Both the position numbers and the translations under genes were made by a program. Shown one piece after another: positions 50,379 through 58,629 of a DNA stretch of 64,000 nucleotides. Under the pieces are notes generated by a model. It was given only the letters and a program-made list of their open reading frames with translations, made no database searches and was not told the DNA's origin. Each line of letters begins with the position of its first letter. Position 1 is the first letter of the stretch. The DNA comes from Henriciella mobilis (GTDB taxonomy: Bacteria > Pseudomonadota > Alphaproteobacteria > Caulobacterales > Hyphomonadaceae): the NCBI RefSeq assembly GCF_003576315.1, contig NZ_QWFZ01000032.1:24932-88931 (forward strand), in the 5' to 3' direction.

Positions 50379-50822
50379 ATGACTCAAAGAATTCTGATTA
50401 CCGCCTTCTTGTTAGGTTCCGTTACCCTGACAGCCTGCAGTGACCCCGAAAGCCGAACGCCGCCAGCATCCGGCCCTGCGGAGCAGACCAGGCCTGAACC
50501 GTTCGAACAGGCAGATGAAGCTATGCCCGGCGATACTGGACGGGCCACGGGCAGGATCTCATCCCTTGATCGCGACGACGGCCGGGTCACCATCGACCAT
50601 GGCCCTTTCGAAGGCATCGCCATGGGCGCGATGACCATGAGTTTCGCTTTAATGGGCGATGTTGAGCTGACTGACCTCTCTGAAGGCGATGACGTGATCT
50701 TCCAGGTCAAACGGGGCCGGGACGGTTCTCATCGCATCATGGAAATTTGTAGCATTCCCGCGAATGGCCCCGGCTGCCCGGATCTTGAAACGCTTCATCG
50801 GGACATCCCTCCAGGTCCGTAA
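50379..50822 (+). CDS. CusF-like lipoprotein
   Basis: The protein has 147 residues with a lipobox (LTAC, Cys20) and a Pro/Glu-rich linker. A CusF-type fold (GRISSLDRDDGRVTIDHGPFEG, then MGAMTMSFAL) keeps the MTM pair. The Trp of classical CusF is not visible at the expected place. Membrane anchoring would keep a second copper carrier near CusB. Confidence 0.78.
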   Translation: MTQRILITAFLLGSVTLTACSDPESRTPPASGPAEQTRPEPFEQADEAMPGDTGRATGRISSLDRDDGRVTIDHGPFEGIAMGAMTMSFALMGDVELTDLSEGDDVIFQVKRGRDGSHRIMEICSIPANGPGCPDLETLHRDIPPGP

Positions 50823-50862
50823 GGCGGCATGCTCCGACACCGTTCTCTAACGCGTAACAGGA

Positions 50863-51627
50863 ATGACGACAATGACAAGAACAAAAATAGCACAGACCCT
50901 GAAAGAGGATGGTTTGTCCGGCGTGGTCCGCCGCGTCCATGCCGGCCTGATTTTCAGATATCATGAGACATTCAACTCAAGGTTCGACACGATACATGCG
51001 ATCGACACAAGAACCTCCGTCGCGCTCGAAACGCTTGATTTCGAGCATCAACACAAAGCGCACGCAATCGACTATGAACCGACCCCTATAAAGCTTGTCG
51101 AAGCCCTGCTTAAACCCAGTCGTGCGCGTGCCAGCTCGACGACGTTTCTGGATCTGGGCTGTGGCAAGGGACGCGTTCTGATCAAGGCGGCGGAGCTTGG
51201 ATTCGATCGCCTGATCGGCGTGGAATTTGCTGGCGAAATCGCTGAAGCTGCCCGGTATAACCTCGGACAGGTTTTCAGATCATCTCCCGGGATTTCATGG
51301 ACGATCATCAGTCAGGATGCGGCCACCTACAGTCCGCCCGAAAGTGACCTGATCGTTTTTCTGTATAATCCTTTCACCCAGCCCGTCATGGAAGGGGTCG
51401 TAAACTGGATAGAAGCCCATATTGATCGCGGCTATCGCGTCGAAATCATCTACTACAATTCACAGTGCCGATCCTTGTTTGATGACTGCAACCGGTTGAA
51501 AGTGACACCGTTTCCATGGCTCGTGAAACTCCAGCTGCGCTTCCTGAGCTGGCACGCCGCCGTGAAATATCTTTCCGTAGCAGGCGACAGGAATGAATCA
51601 TATCGAGGAACGGAGCGACAAGTCTGA
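50863..51627 (+). CDS. SAM-dependent methyltransferase
   Basis: This protein of up to 254 residues has the class I motif TFLDLGCGKGRVLIKAAELG (about residues 87-106), then GVEFAGEIAEAA and DLIVFLYNPFTQPVM. ATG 50863 or ATG 50872 may start it. The substrate is unknown. It is the last plus-strand gene before the converging mer operon. Confidence 0.8.
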   Translation: MTTMTRTKIAQTLKEDGLSGVVRRVHAGLIFRYHETFNSRFDTIHAIDTRTSVALETLDFEHQHKAHAIDYEPTPIKLVEALLKPSRARASSTTFLDLGCGKGRVLIKAAELGFDRLIGVEFAGEIAEAARYNLGQVFRSSPGISWTIISQDAATYSPPESDLIVFLYNPFTQPVMEGVVNWIEAHIDRGYRVEIIYYNSQCRSLFDDCNRLKVTPFPWLVKLQLRFLSWHAAVKYLSVAGDRNESYRGTERQV

Positions 51628-51687
51628 TTGATCCGCCTCCCCGGAAACCCCAGGGCTGGCGAGGCCTTGTTGCGTTCAATGTCGATC

Positions 51688-53139
51688 TTAGCCTGCGCAG
51701 CACGAAAGTTTCGCCACGTCCTTGTCGAAGGTTTGCGCCGCCAGCTTTAGCCCTTCAACAGTTGTCAGGTATGGGAAGATCGTCTCGCCAAGCGCCTTGG
51801 TCGTCATAGCGAACTTCAACGCCATGGCGAGCGTTTGGATCGTGTCAGACCCTTCGGGTGCCGCGATCTGGCCGCCCAGCAGGCGGTCGGTCTTCGCATC
51901 CGCGACCAGCTTGATGACGCCGCGGGTATCGCGGGCGGCGGCGGCGCGTGCCACGTGGTCCAGCGTCAGCACGCTGGTCTTGACGTCATGACCGGCCGCC
52001 TTCGCCTGCACCTCGGAAAAGCCGACGCCGGCGACCTGCGGATCGGTGAACACGACCCAGGGCATGGCCCCATTGTCATAGCGCAAAGCCTCAAGACCAA
52101 GCGCATTATTGACCGCCACCTTGGCCCCATAAGCCGCCATGTAGACGAACTGATCGCGATCGGTGACATCGCCCGCCGCCCAGACGCCCGGCCGCGTCGT
52201 GGCCATGTCGGCGCCGACCTTGATCGATCCGCGCGCATCGGTCTCGATGCCGAACTCGCGCAAGCCGAGGTCTTCGGAATTGGCCACCCGGCCTGTGGTC
52301 GCCACCAGCCGCTCTGCGGTTAGGGTTTCGGGCGTTCCACCCCGTTCGATCGTCAGCGTGACGCCGCCATCGCCCTGCACCACCGAGCGGTAGGCCAGGT
52401 CAGTCTCGACCGCGATGCCCTCCGCTTTCAGCGCTTCTGTCAACACCTCGCCCACTTCCGGTTCAACGCCGGGTAAAAGACGCGAACGCGTGACCAGTGT
52501 AACCTTGACGCCCAGCCGCGACGCCATCTGCGCCAGTTCACAGCCAATATAGCCGCCGCCCAGTACCAGGATGCTTTCGGGCTGATCGGGCAGGCTGAGA
52601 AGGTCCCAGGAATCGAGCGCCTCCACGGTCTCGATCCCGTCAATTTCCGGCAAGAAAGGGCGCGAGCCGGTGGCGATCAGAACCTTCGGTGCAGCGATGA
52701 TCCGCCCGCCGACCTCAATCCCGCCTTCGATCAGGCGTGCGGCACCTTTCTCAATATAGGTGATATTCTCATAGGAAGGCAGCAAATCGATATATTTTTT
52801 CTGGCGCATTTCGTCGACCAGTTCGGCCGTCCCCTTGACGACCGCTGACCAGTCCACGCTGTGCGCACAGGGCTCAATGCCCGGAAACCGTGCTGCCGAT
52901 ATGCCGCCATGCACCGCTTCGCCGGCCCGTATCATCGCCTTGGATGGCACGCAGCCGACATTGACGCAGGTACCGCCGATGGTGCCGTGCCCGACCATGG
53001 CCACGCGCCTGCCGGCCTCGGCCGCGCTAATCGAAGCCGAAAACCCGGCCGAGCCAGCACCTATGACGATGAGGTCATAGCTGTCGTCGCCGTTTTTATT
53101 GACGGAGCAGCAATCGCCTGTCTTTACGGTTTGATTCAT
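51688..53139 (-). CDS. merA: Mercuric reductase
   Basis: The protein has 483 residues. It has the FAD motif DLIVIGAGSAGFSASISAAEAGRRV, the redox-active pair Cys58/Cys63 in GGTCVNVGCVPSK, the NAD motif ESILVLGGGYIGCELAQMASRLG, MATTRPGVWAAGDVTD, and the C-terminal Cys pair CCAG (residues 480-481). These define MerA, which reduces Hg(II) with NADPH to Hg(0). The N-terminal NmerA heavy-metal domain is absent, as in short forms. A chimeric remnant, not a working gene, lies between it and merP. Confidence 0.96.
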   Translation of the reverse strand: MNQTVKTGDCCSVNKNGDDSYDLIVIGAGSAGFSASISAAEAGRRVAMVGHGTIGGTCVNVGCVPSKAMIRAGEAVHGGISAARFPGIEPCAHSVDWSAVVKGTAELVDEMRQKKYIDLLPSYENITYIEKGAARLIEGGIEVGGRIIAAPKVLIATGSRPFLPEIDGIETVEALDSWDLLSLPDQPESILVLGGGYIGCELAQMASRLGVKVTLVTRSRLLPGVEPEVGEVLTEALKAEGIAVETDLAYRSVVQGDGGVTLTIERGGTPETLTAERLVATTGRVANSEDLGLREFGIETDARGSIKVGADMATTRPGVWAAGDVTDRDQFVYMAAYGAKVAVNNALGLEALRYDNGAMPWVVFTDPQVAGVGFSEVQAKAAGHDVKTSVLTLDHVARAAAARDTRGVIKLVADAKTDRLLGGQIAAPEGSDTIQTLAMALKFAMTTKALGETIFPYLTTVEGLKLAAQTFDKDVAKLSCCAG

Positions 53140-53209
53140 TATTTCTTCCTCCGCTTGCGACCGGGCACGGCGACGCGGCCTCGATCAAGTATTCAAAATC
53201 ACACCATCG

Positions 53210-53485
53210 ACCCGATGTCGGAGGCGTGGCCGGGATCAGGTTGGGGCCGCTGTCGCCGCATTCGCCTGCGGCGAAGACCGCGGAATCGCTCGTACGCATC
53301 GATGTGTTCACCTGGATGCCCCGCCGAGTGCACTCGGCGCAGGCAGCTTCAAGGTTCAGCCTGTCCATTTTTGGTACCCGGCCGGGGCTGAGGCACATGC
53401 TCATTGATGCAAAACAAGAAGGTGTCGCAATGACGGTACCGGCCAGGCCCGTTATCAGCAGTTTTCGGTCAGTCCATTTTGACAT
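53210..53485 (-). pseudogene. merF start fused to a flavoprotein disulfide reductase fragment
   Basis: On the minus strand, ATG 53485 opens MSKWTDRKLLITGLAGTVIA, then TPSCF, very like the first helix of MerF; the next expected Cys pair and second helix are missing. In the same frame from about 53383 the translation becomes GRVPKMDRLNLEAACAECT, then RRGIQVNTSMRTSDSAVFAAGE. This is the core segment of disulfide reductases (MerA, SthA or Lpd-like). Both pieces are internal fragments and neither can work. It is an in-frame scar between merP and merA. Confidence 0.65.
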
Positions 53486-53573
53486 CAAAGTGAAAGCCTT
53501 GTGTGAAAATCTGACGATGTATGCGAACATCGACTGGCAGGTGCCTCATCAGGATATTCCAGATGCTGCGTGT

Positions 53574-53897
53574 TCAACCGTCCGTAACGCTTGCCGGGTA
53601 TCCTACATCGGTTGAAGCCGCAGCGATCAGCTCAGGCGTTGTCGCCGCCGTATCGTAAACCACCTCTGCGGTCCTGGCCGCATAATCGATATCGACAGAT
53701 TTAACGCCCTCGACACGCATCATCGCTTTCCTGACAGCAATCGGACATGTCGCGCAGGTCATGTTTCCGATCGTAAAACGGGCTGTCGCCTGTTCGACCT
53801 CCACCGAGGCATCCGGAGCATTCTGCGCGCCGGCGACTGCGAGCCCCCCCGCGAGTGCCAGACCTGCCAGTCCGGCGATCATCCATGTGCGTTTCAT
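53574..53897 (-). CDS. merP: Periplasmic mercury-binding protein
   Basis: ATG 53897 follows GGGAGAC and gives 107 residues, with a signal peptide (about residues 1-25, ending AGAQ). The HMA domain carries NMTCATC (Cys48, Cys51) and VEGVKSVDIDY. MerP binds Hg(II) in the periplasm and delivers it to MerT. It lies 14 bp after merT, in the same operon. Confidence 0.93.
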   Translation of the reverse strand: MKRTWMIAGLAGLALAGGLAVAGAQNAPDASVEVEQATARFTIGNMTCATCPIAVRKAMMRVEGVKSVDIDYAARTAEVVYDTAATTPELIAAASTDVGYPASVTDG

Positions 53898-53911
53898 ACT
53901 TGTCTCCCTGG

Positions 53912-54286
53912 CTAGTAAAATAACGGTGCCCATACATCGATGGTCAAGGCCGCCAGCACGACAAGCGCGCCGCTCCACAGGGCGACCTGCTTGACGACTG
54001 ACGACTGCAAACGGGCGCAATAGCTACCATCCTCGCAGACACTGGTTTTTCGAAAATAGACATCCCAGAACCCAGCCGCGAGAAATCCGATCGCGACCAG
54101 AAGAAAAAGGGGCTTGTAGGGTTCCAGCGCCGTCAACTGGCCAATCCACGCTCCGGAAACACCGAGACTGATCAGCACAAGCGGCACGATGCAGCAGGAT
54201 GATGCAAGGAATGCCCCCAGCATGCCACCGGCAACAAGCCACCTTGAGCGACGCTCATTTGCTGGGCTGTTTTCCGTACCTGCCAT
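53912..54286 (-). CDS. merT: Mercuric ion transporter
   Basis: The protein has 124 residues and three helices. Cys31-Cys32 are in LASSCCIVPLVLISLG in the first helix, and Cys84 and Cys90 are in the cytoplasmic loop (TSVCEDGSYCARL). MerT moves Hg(II) to the cytoplasm for MerA. It is the first gene of the operon, 36 bp from the candidate MerR-controlled promoter. Confidence 0.93.
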   Translation of the reverse strand: MAGTENSPANERRSRWLVAGGMLGAFLASSCCIVPLVLISLGVSGAWIGQLTALEPYKPLFLLVAIGFLAAGFWDVYFRKTSVCEDGSYCARLQSSVVKQVALWSGALVVLAALTIDVWAPLFY

Positions 54287-54321
54287 GACCAGCTGTTCCC
54301 ATTGCTTTATCGATCATGATC

Positions 54322-54352
54322 ACGTTACGCTCTGTAGTTGGTACAGACACAA
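54322..54352 (-). promoter_or_regulatory. mer promoter/operator with 19-bp spacer
   Basis: On the minus strand TTGTGT and TAACGT are separated by 19 bp, the elongated spacing of MerR-controlled promoters. The dyad CTGTA-N5-TACAG (54332-54346) lies in the spacer, as expected for MerR binding. It drives merT and is divergent to merR. Confidence 0.8.
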
Positions 54353-54366
54353 GTGGGTATTTCATC

Positions 54367-54783
54367 ATGGCCATCACATCGCCGCGAGCAGCACTCAAAC
54401 GGGCTGAACTGGCCGGGCGGCTCGGCTGCAATCTTGAAACGATCCGCTATTATGAAAGGATCGAATTGCTGCCCGAACCAGCCCGCACGGCAAGTGGCCA
54501 CCGGCTGTATTCGAATGAAGATCAGGTACGACTGCGTTTCATATTGCGAGCCCGCAGCCTCGGCTTCTCCGTGGAAGATGTACGCTCGCTACTTGGCATC
54601 AATGATGGCAGGCCGAGCTGCGCGGAGGTCAGGGCGCTGGCAGAAGCACATCGGGGCGATATCCGTAAACGCATCGCCGATCTGAAGCAGATGGATCGAC
54701 GGCTCGGCGAGATCATGGCTGGTTGCACCGGCGCTGAAACACCCGATTGCGCACTCACCGACAAACTGTTCGAAGATAGCTGA
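54367..54783 (+). CDS. merR: Mercury-responsive MerR regulator
   Basis: ATG 54367 gives 138 residues. The HTH region is AGRLGCNLETIRYYERIELLPEPARTASGHRLYS, followed by the dimer helix and the Hg-binding cysteines Cys85 (PSCAEV), Cys120 and Cys128 (AGCTGAETPDC). The spacing agrees with known MerR. It represses and, with Hg(II), activates the merT promoter through the 19-bp spacer. Its end abuts the CDF pseudogene, which lost its last codons there. Confidence 0.93.
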   Translation: MAITSPRAALKRAELAGRLGCNLETIRYYERIELLPEPARTASGHRLYSNEDQVRLRFILRARSLGFSVEDVRSLLGINDGRPSCAEVRALAEAHRGDIRKRIADLKQMDRRLGEIMAGCTGAETPDCALTDKLFEDS

Positions 54784-55268
54784 CAAAAGGGGCTCCTGCA
54801 TCTGCCGGAGATGCAAATGATGGACATCCACGACACCATCACCGCTCCGCATCGCCTCAATGACGGTACCGATGTCAATGTCCGGCGGACTGCCTAGCCA
54901 CAACATGTGGATCGGCCCGCCGATTTCGCGGAACGACAGGCAGAGAATGTTACCGCGATACCGATCGTCACGAACGGATCGAACAGTATTCAGTCATAGA
55001 TGAGGATGAGCGCGTCGCCCGCAACCACGGCTACAGATGCGAGTGCGTCGGACAGATTGTGAAGGAGGAGCGCCCGGATATTCACGCTCCCATTCTGCAC
55101 CGAATAGATTAGGAGGGCTGTAAGCTCTGCAATGACCAGCGCAACACCGCCAAGAATAACGATCGTCCAGCCACCAACGGCGGGCGGATCAGTGATCCGT
55201 ATGACAGTCTTATTGACCAGATGGCAATGGAGACCCGACGATCATCGCTCGCGGGATCAAGATCGTCA
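54784..55268 (-). pseudogene. Degraded CDF (CzcD-like) cation efflux gene
   Basis: Minus-strand translations in several frames resemble CDF transporters: HDHDDLDP (His-rich loop), IRALLLHNLSDALASVAVVA (helix with the HNLSD metal site) and IHMLWLGSPPDIDIGTVIEAM then VVDVHHLHL (cytoplasmic domain). There is an in-frame TGA at 54994-54996 where TGG would be expected, at least two frameshifts (near 54940 and near 55200), and the gene end is cut at merR. It is clearly non-functional. Confidence 0.7.
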
Positions 55269-55271
55269 TGA

Positions 55272-55520
55272 TCATGTGCGTGGCTCAGGATCGGCCTGCT
55301 CTTCCAGCACCTTGCGCTTGCACTCGAGATACGCGCGTCGCCGCGCGTGTACCGCGTTTTTTGCGCGGCTCTTTGGTGGTATCAGGCCGCATTCCTCCTG
55401 CACCTTGGCCGCCTGCTCACTTGAAAGGGCCCCCATCACGTTGTCGAGACTCTCGCAGCCGGCCAGGGCTGCGAGAGAAACGGACATGACCGCGAAGCGA
55501 AGTTCACGATGGATGAACAT
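55272..55520 (-). CDS. Small lipoprotein after czcA
   Basis: This 82-residue protein has a lipobox near LAALAGC (Cys22) and a charged tail with a Cys pair further on (EECGLIPPK, YLECKRKV). ATG 55520 overlaps the end of the czcA gene by 17 bp; ATG 55487 is an alternative that keeps the signal. It may be a pump accessory, but no family was recognised. The czcA frame ends within its first codons. Confidence 0.55.
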   Translation of the reverse strand: MFIHRELRFAVMSVSLAALAGCESLDNVMGALSSEQAAKVQEECGLIPPKSRAKNAVHARRRAYLECKRKVLEEQADPEPRT

Positions 55521-58500
55521 GCTCGGCCTCCAACAAGGAATGGTGCGCGTCGGGCTTTGGTGCGAACCAGCGGTGAAGGGCGGGTAGCACCAGCAAAGTT
55601 AGCACGGTCGAGGAGACCAGCCCGCCCATGACCACCGTGGCCAGTGGCCGCTGCACTTCAGCACCGACACCACTTGCGAAGAGCAGCGGCGCAAGGCCGA
55701 GCGCCGTCGTAAGGGCGGTCATCAGCACAGGACGTGCCCGCAAGCCTGCCGCCTCGACGGCAAGTTCATCGCGACCACGGCCCTCCCTGGCAAAATCATC
55801 CATGAAACTGACCAGCACCATGCCATTGCCGAGCGCGATACCGAACAGGGCAATAAAGCCGACCGTCGCAGGCACCGAGATCGGCAGGCCTGCAATCCAG
55901 AGCGCCATCGCCCCGCCGGTCAGCGCCAGCGGAATGTTGAGCAGGATCAGGATGGCCGATTTCATGCGCCCGAACGTCAATAGCAGGATCAGGAATACGA
56001 TACCGAGCGTGATCGGGATCACGACCGCGAACCGCGCATTCGCTTCCTGCTGGAGTTCGAACTGTCCGCCCCATTCGACGCGATAACCAGCCGGCAGGTC
56101 GAGCTGGCTGGCGACCGATTGCTGCGCATCAGCGACATAGCTGCCAATATCGCGTCCTCTCACATTGAGCTGAACGGTGATGAATCGCTCACCATTCTCG
56201 CGCGTGATCTGACGTGGACCGACAATCTCCCTGATGTTTGCCACGCTTTCGAGTGGAACCCGTGCGCCGCTGGACGATTCCAGAATAATCCGTCCGATGG
56301 CCGCGGGCGTGTTGCGGTCCTCTTCGGCATAGCGCACGATGACGGGAAACTGGCGCACTCCCTCAAAAACGGCACCAGCCTCTGCCCCGCCGACGCCGGA
56401 ACGCAAGGCATCGAGCGCCTCCTCCACGCTCAGTCCATACCGGCCGAGCGCAGGACGGTTGAGCGAGACCACAAGCTGCGGCGCGCCGGTGATCTGATCG
56501 GCCTGGACGTCGGTCGCCCCAGGAATTTCCTGAAGAATGGACTGCAAGTCCTGCGAGCCTTCGAGCAGGACCTCCGTATCCGGACCGAAGATCTTGACCG
56601 CCAGTTGCGCCTTTGTGCCGGTCAGGAGCTCATCAACCGACATGGCGATTGGCTGGCCGACATTAACCCTGACGCCTGGAAAGCCGCCGAGATTCTCGGA
56701 GATCGACGCCCGGAGTTCATCCGGGCTGATGCCATTGCGCCATTCGCTTCGGGGTTTGAGCGCCACGAAGGCCTCGATACTGTTCACCGGGTCGGCATGC
56801 GCGCCGACTTCCCCACGGCCGATCCGGCTGACAATGGAACTGATCTCGGGGAAGGCTTCAAGCAGTCTTGTCTCGATGCGGGTCGACGTTTCCTTTGCTT
56901 CGGTTAGCGAGATGGACGGCGCCATCGTCACACGCAACAGGACATCGCCTTCCTCCAGCGCAGGCGTGAACTCCGAGCCAAGGCGTGTCGCTGAGAGGCC
57001 CCCAACCAGAAGCAGGACGCCTGCTAGCCCGACCGCCGCGAGACGTCGCCGGACGAAGAAGGCCGCAAGCGGCTTGATCAGCGAAACAAGCCGGCTGTCG
57101 CTCTCCTGGCTATTGCTCTTGGGCGGACGCATGAGGCCGAGCGCCATCGCCGGAGCGATGAGCGCGGCATAGATCAGCGACCCTGTCATGGCGAGCGCGG
57201 CAGAAGCGGCGAGCGGCCGAAACGTCTTGCCTTCAGTGCCCTGTAGCGAAAAGAGCGGCAGGAAGACAATGATCACCACGAGGACGGCAGCAATCAGCGG
57301 CGCGATCACTTCGGCGCTCGCTCGCGCGACCGTCGTGCGGCTATCTTCACCCTCGCGTCGTTCGCGCAAGCCGCGATCCACGTTCTCGGCGATGACGATG
57401 GCGCCGTCGACCATCATCCCGATGGCGATCGCCACCCCGCCCAGCGTCATCAGATTGGCCCCGATGCCGAGGAATTTCATCGCGATGAAGGCAAAGCCGA
57501 CCGAGAAGGGTATGGCCATGACAACCACGAGGCTTGGACGCCAGCCGCCGAGGAACAGGAAGACGATGACGGCGACCAGGAGCGCGCCCTGCCAGAGCGC
57601 GGTCGTCACGGTCGCAGCCGCCTTTTTCACCAGCGTGCCCTGATCATAATACGGAACGGCTTTGACGCCATCCGGAAGCGACTGGTTGATCTCGTCGAAG
57701 CGCGCTTGCGCGTTCTCGATCACCTCAGACGTGTTTGTGCCATAAAGTTTCAGGACGAGACCGGCGACGGTCTCCCCTTCGCCATTGGCAGTTGCGAGCC
57801 CCTGCCGGACGCCGCCGCCGATGGCGACTTCACCGAGGTCGTTGACGCGGACGGTTCGTCCATCCACGGTCTTGACCGGCGTTTCACGCAGATCATCGAG
57901 AGATCGAGCGAGCCCGACCCCGCGCACCGTGTACTGTTCGGCGCCAATTTCGATGAATTGCGCGCCGGCCGTCCGATTGGCGCTCTCCAGGGCGGCAATC
58001 ACCTCGCCGACGCTGAGGTCATAGGATGTCAGCTGATCGGGATCGAGGCGGACCTGGTACTGCTTCTCGAAACCCCCTAGTGACAGAACCTCCGTCACCC
58101 CTTCAACCGACTGGAGCGGATACTTGATCATCCAGTCGGCAATCTCGCGCAGCTCAACCAGCGACCGCTCGCCGGTCTCATCGACGAGCCGATAGTACAT
58201 GATGATACCAAGGCCGGTCGAAATCGGCCCCATCTTGGGTGTGCCGAAACCGTCGGGAATGGCGTCGGCGGCCTCGCCGAGGCGCTCACCGACGACCTGG
58301 CGGGCAAAATAGACGTCCGTGCCGTCCTCGAAATAGATATTGATGACAGACAGGCCAAAATTGGATGTCGAGCGGATCTCGTCGACCTTGGGGAGGCCGG
58401 ACATGGCCGTCTCGATCGGATAGGTGACATAGCGTTCGACCTCTTCGGGCGACAGGCCTTCAGTTTCGGTGAAGACTTGGACCAGAGAAGGTGAGGGATC

Positions 58501-58617
58501 GGGAAAAGCGTCGACAGGCAGGCTGCGAAAGGCAAACAGCCCCCCGATCGACAGGGCGAGTGCGGCAATGGCGGCAAGCAGCCGGCCACCCGCAAGGCGG
58601 TGCATCAAATTGATCAT
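55504..58617 (-). CDS. czcA: CzcA-type heavy-metal RND transporter
   Basis: The protein has 1037 residues. It has RSLPVDAFPDPSPSLVQVFTETEGLSPEEVERYVTYPIETAMSGLP at the N-terminus, GGVAIAIGMMVDGAIVIAENVDRGL in TM4 with the proton-relay Asp, and a second half with GIALGNGMVLVSFMDDFAREG. It belongs to the HME-RND group for divalent cations (Co/Zn/Cd) or copper; the His-rich adaptor argues for divalent cations. It lies 12 bp after the czcB gene and is the pump of the operon controlled by the MerR-type regulator at 61733. Confidence 0.93.
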   Translation of the reverse strand: MINLMHRLAGGRLLAAIAALALSIGGLFAFRSLPVDAFPDPSPSLVQVFTETEGLSPEEVERYVTYPIETAMSGLPKVDEIRSTSNFGLSVINIYFEDGTDVYFARQVVGERLGEAADAIPDGFGTPKMGPISTGLGIIMYYRLVDETGERSLVELREIADWMIKYPLQSVEGVTEVLSLGGFEKQYQVRLDPDQLTSYDLSVGEVIAALESANRTAGAQFIEIGAEQYTVRGVGLARSLDDLRETPVKTVDGRTVRVNDLGEVAIGGGVRQGLATANGEGETVAGLVLKLYGTNTSEVIENAQARFDEINQSLPDGVKAVPYYDQGTLVKKAAATVTTALWQGALLVAVIVFLFLGGWRPSLVVVMAIPFSVGFAFIAMKFLGIGANLMTLGGVAIAIGMMVDGAIVIAENVDRGLRERREGEDSRTTVARASAEVIAPLIAAVLVVIIVFLPLFSLQGTEGKTFRPLAASAALAMTGSLIYAALIAPAMALGLMRPPKSNSQESDSRLVSLIKPLAAFFVRRRLAAVGLAGVLLLVGGLSATRLGSEFTPALEEGDVLLRVTMAPSISLTEAKETSTRIETRLLEAFPEISSIVSRIGRGEVGAHADPVNSIEAFVALKPRSEWRNGISPDELRASISENLGGFPGVRVNVGQPIAMSVDELLTGTKAQLAVKIFGPDTEVLLEGSQDLQSILQEIPGATDVQADQITGAPQLVVSLNRPALGRYGLSVEEALDALRSGVGGAEAGAVFEGVRQFPVIVRYAEEDRNTPAAIGRIILESSSGARVPLESVANIREIVGPRQITRENGERFITVQLNVRGRDIGSYVADAQQSVASQLDLPAGYRVEWGGQFELQQEANARFAVVIPITLGIVFLILLLTFGRMKSAILILLNIPLALTGGAMALWIAGLPISVPATVGFIALFGIALGNGMVLVSFMDDFAREGRGRDELAVEAAGLRARPVLMTALTTALGLAPLLFASGVGAEVQRPLATVVMGGLVSSTVLTLLVLPALHRWFAPKPDAHHSLLEAEHVHPS

Positions 58618-58629
58618 TTTGCGGGTCTC

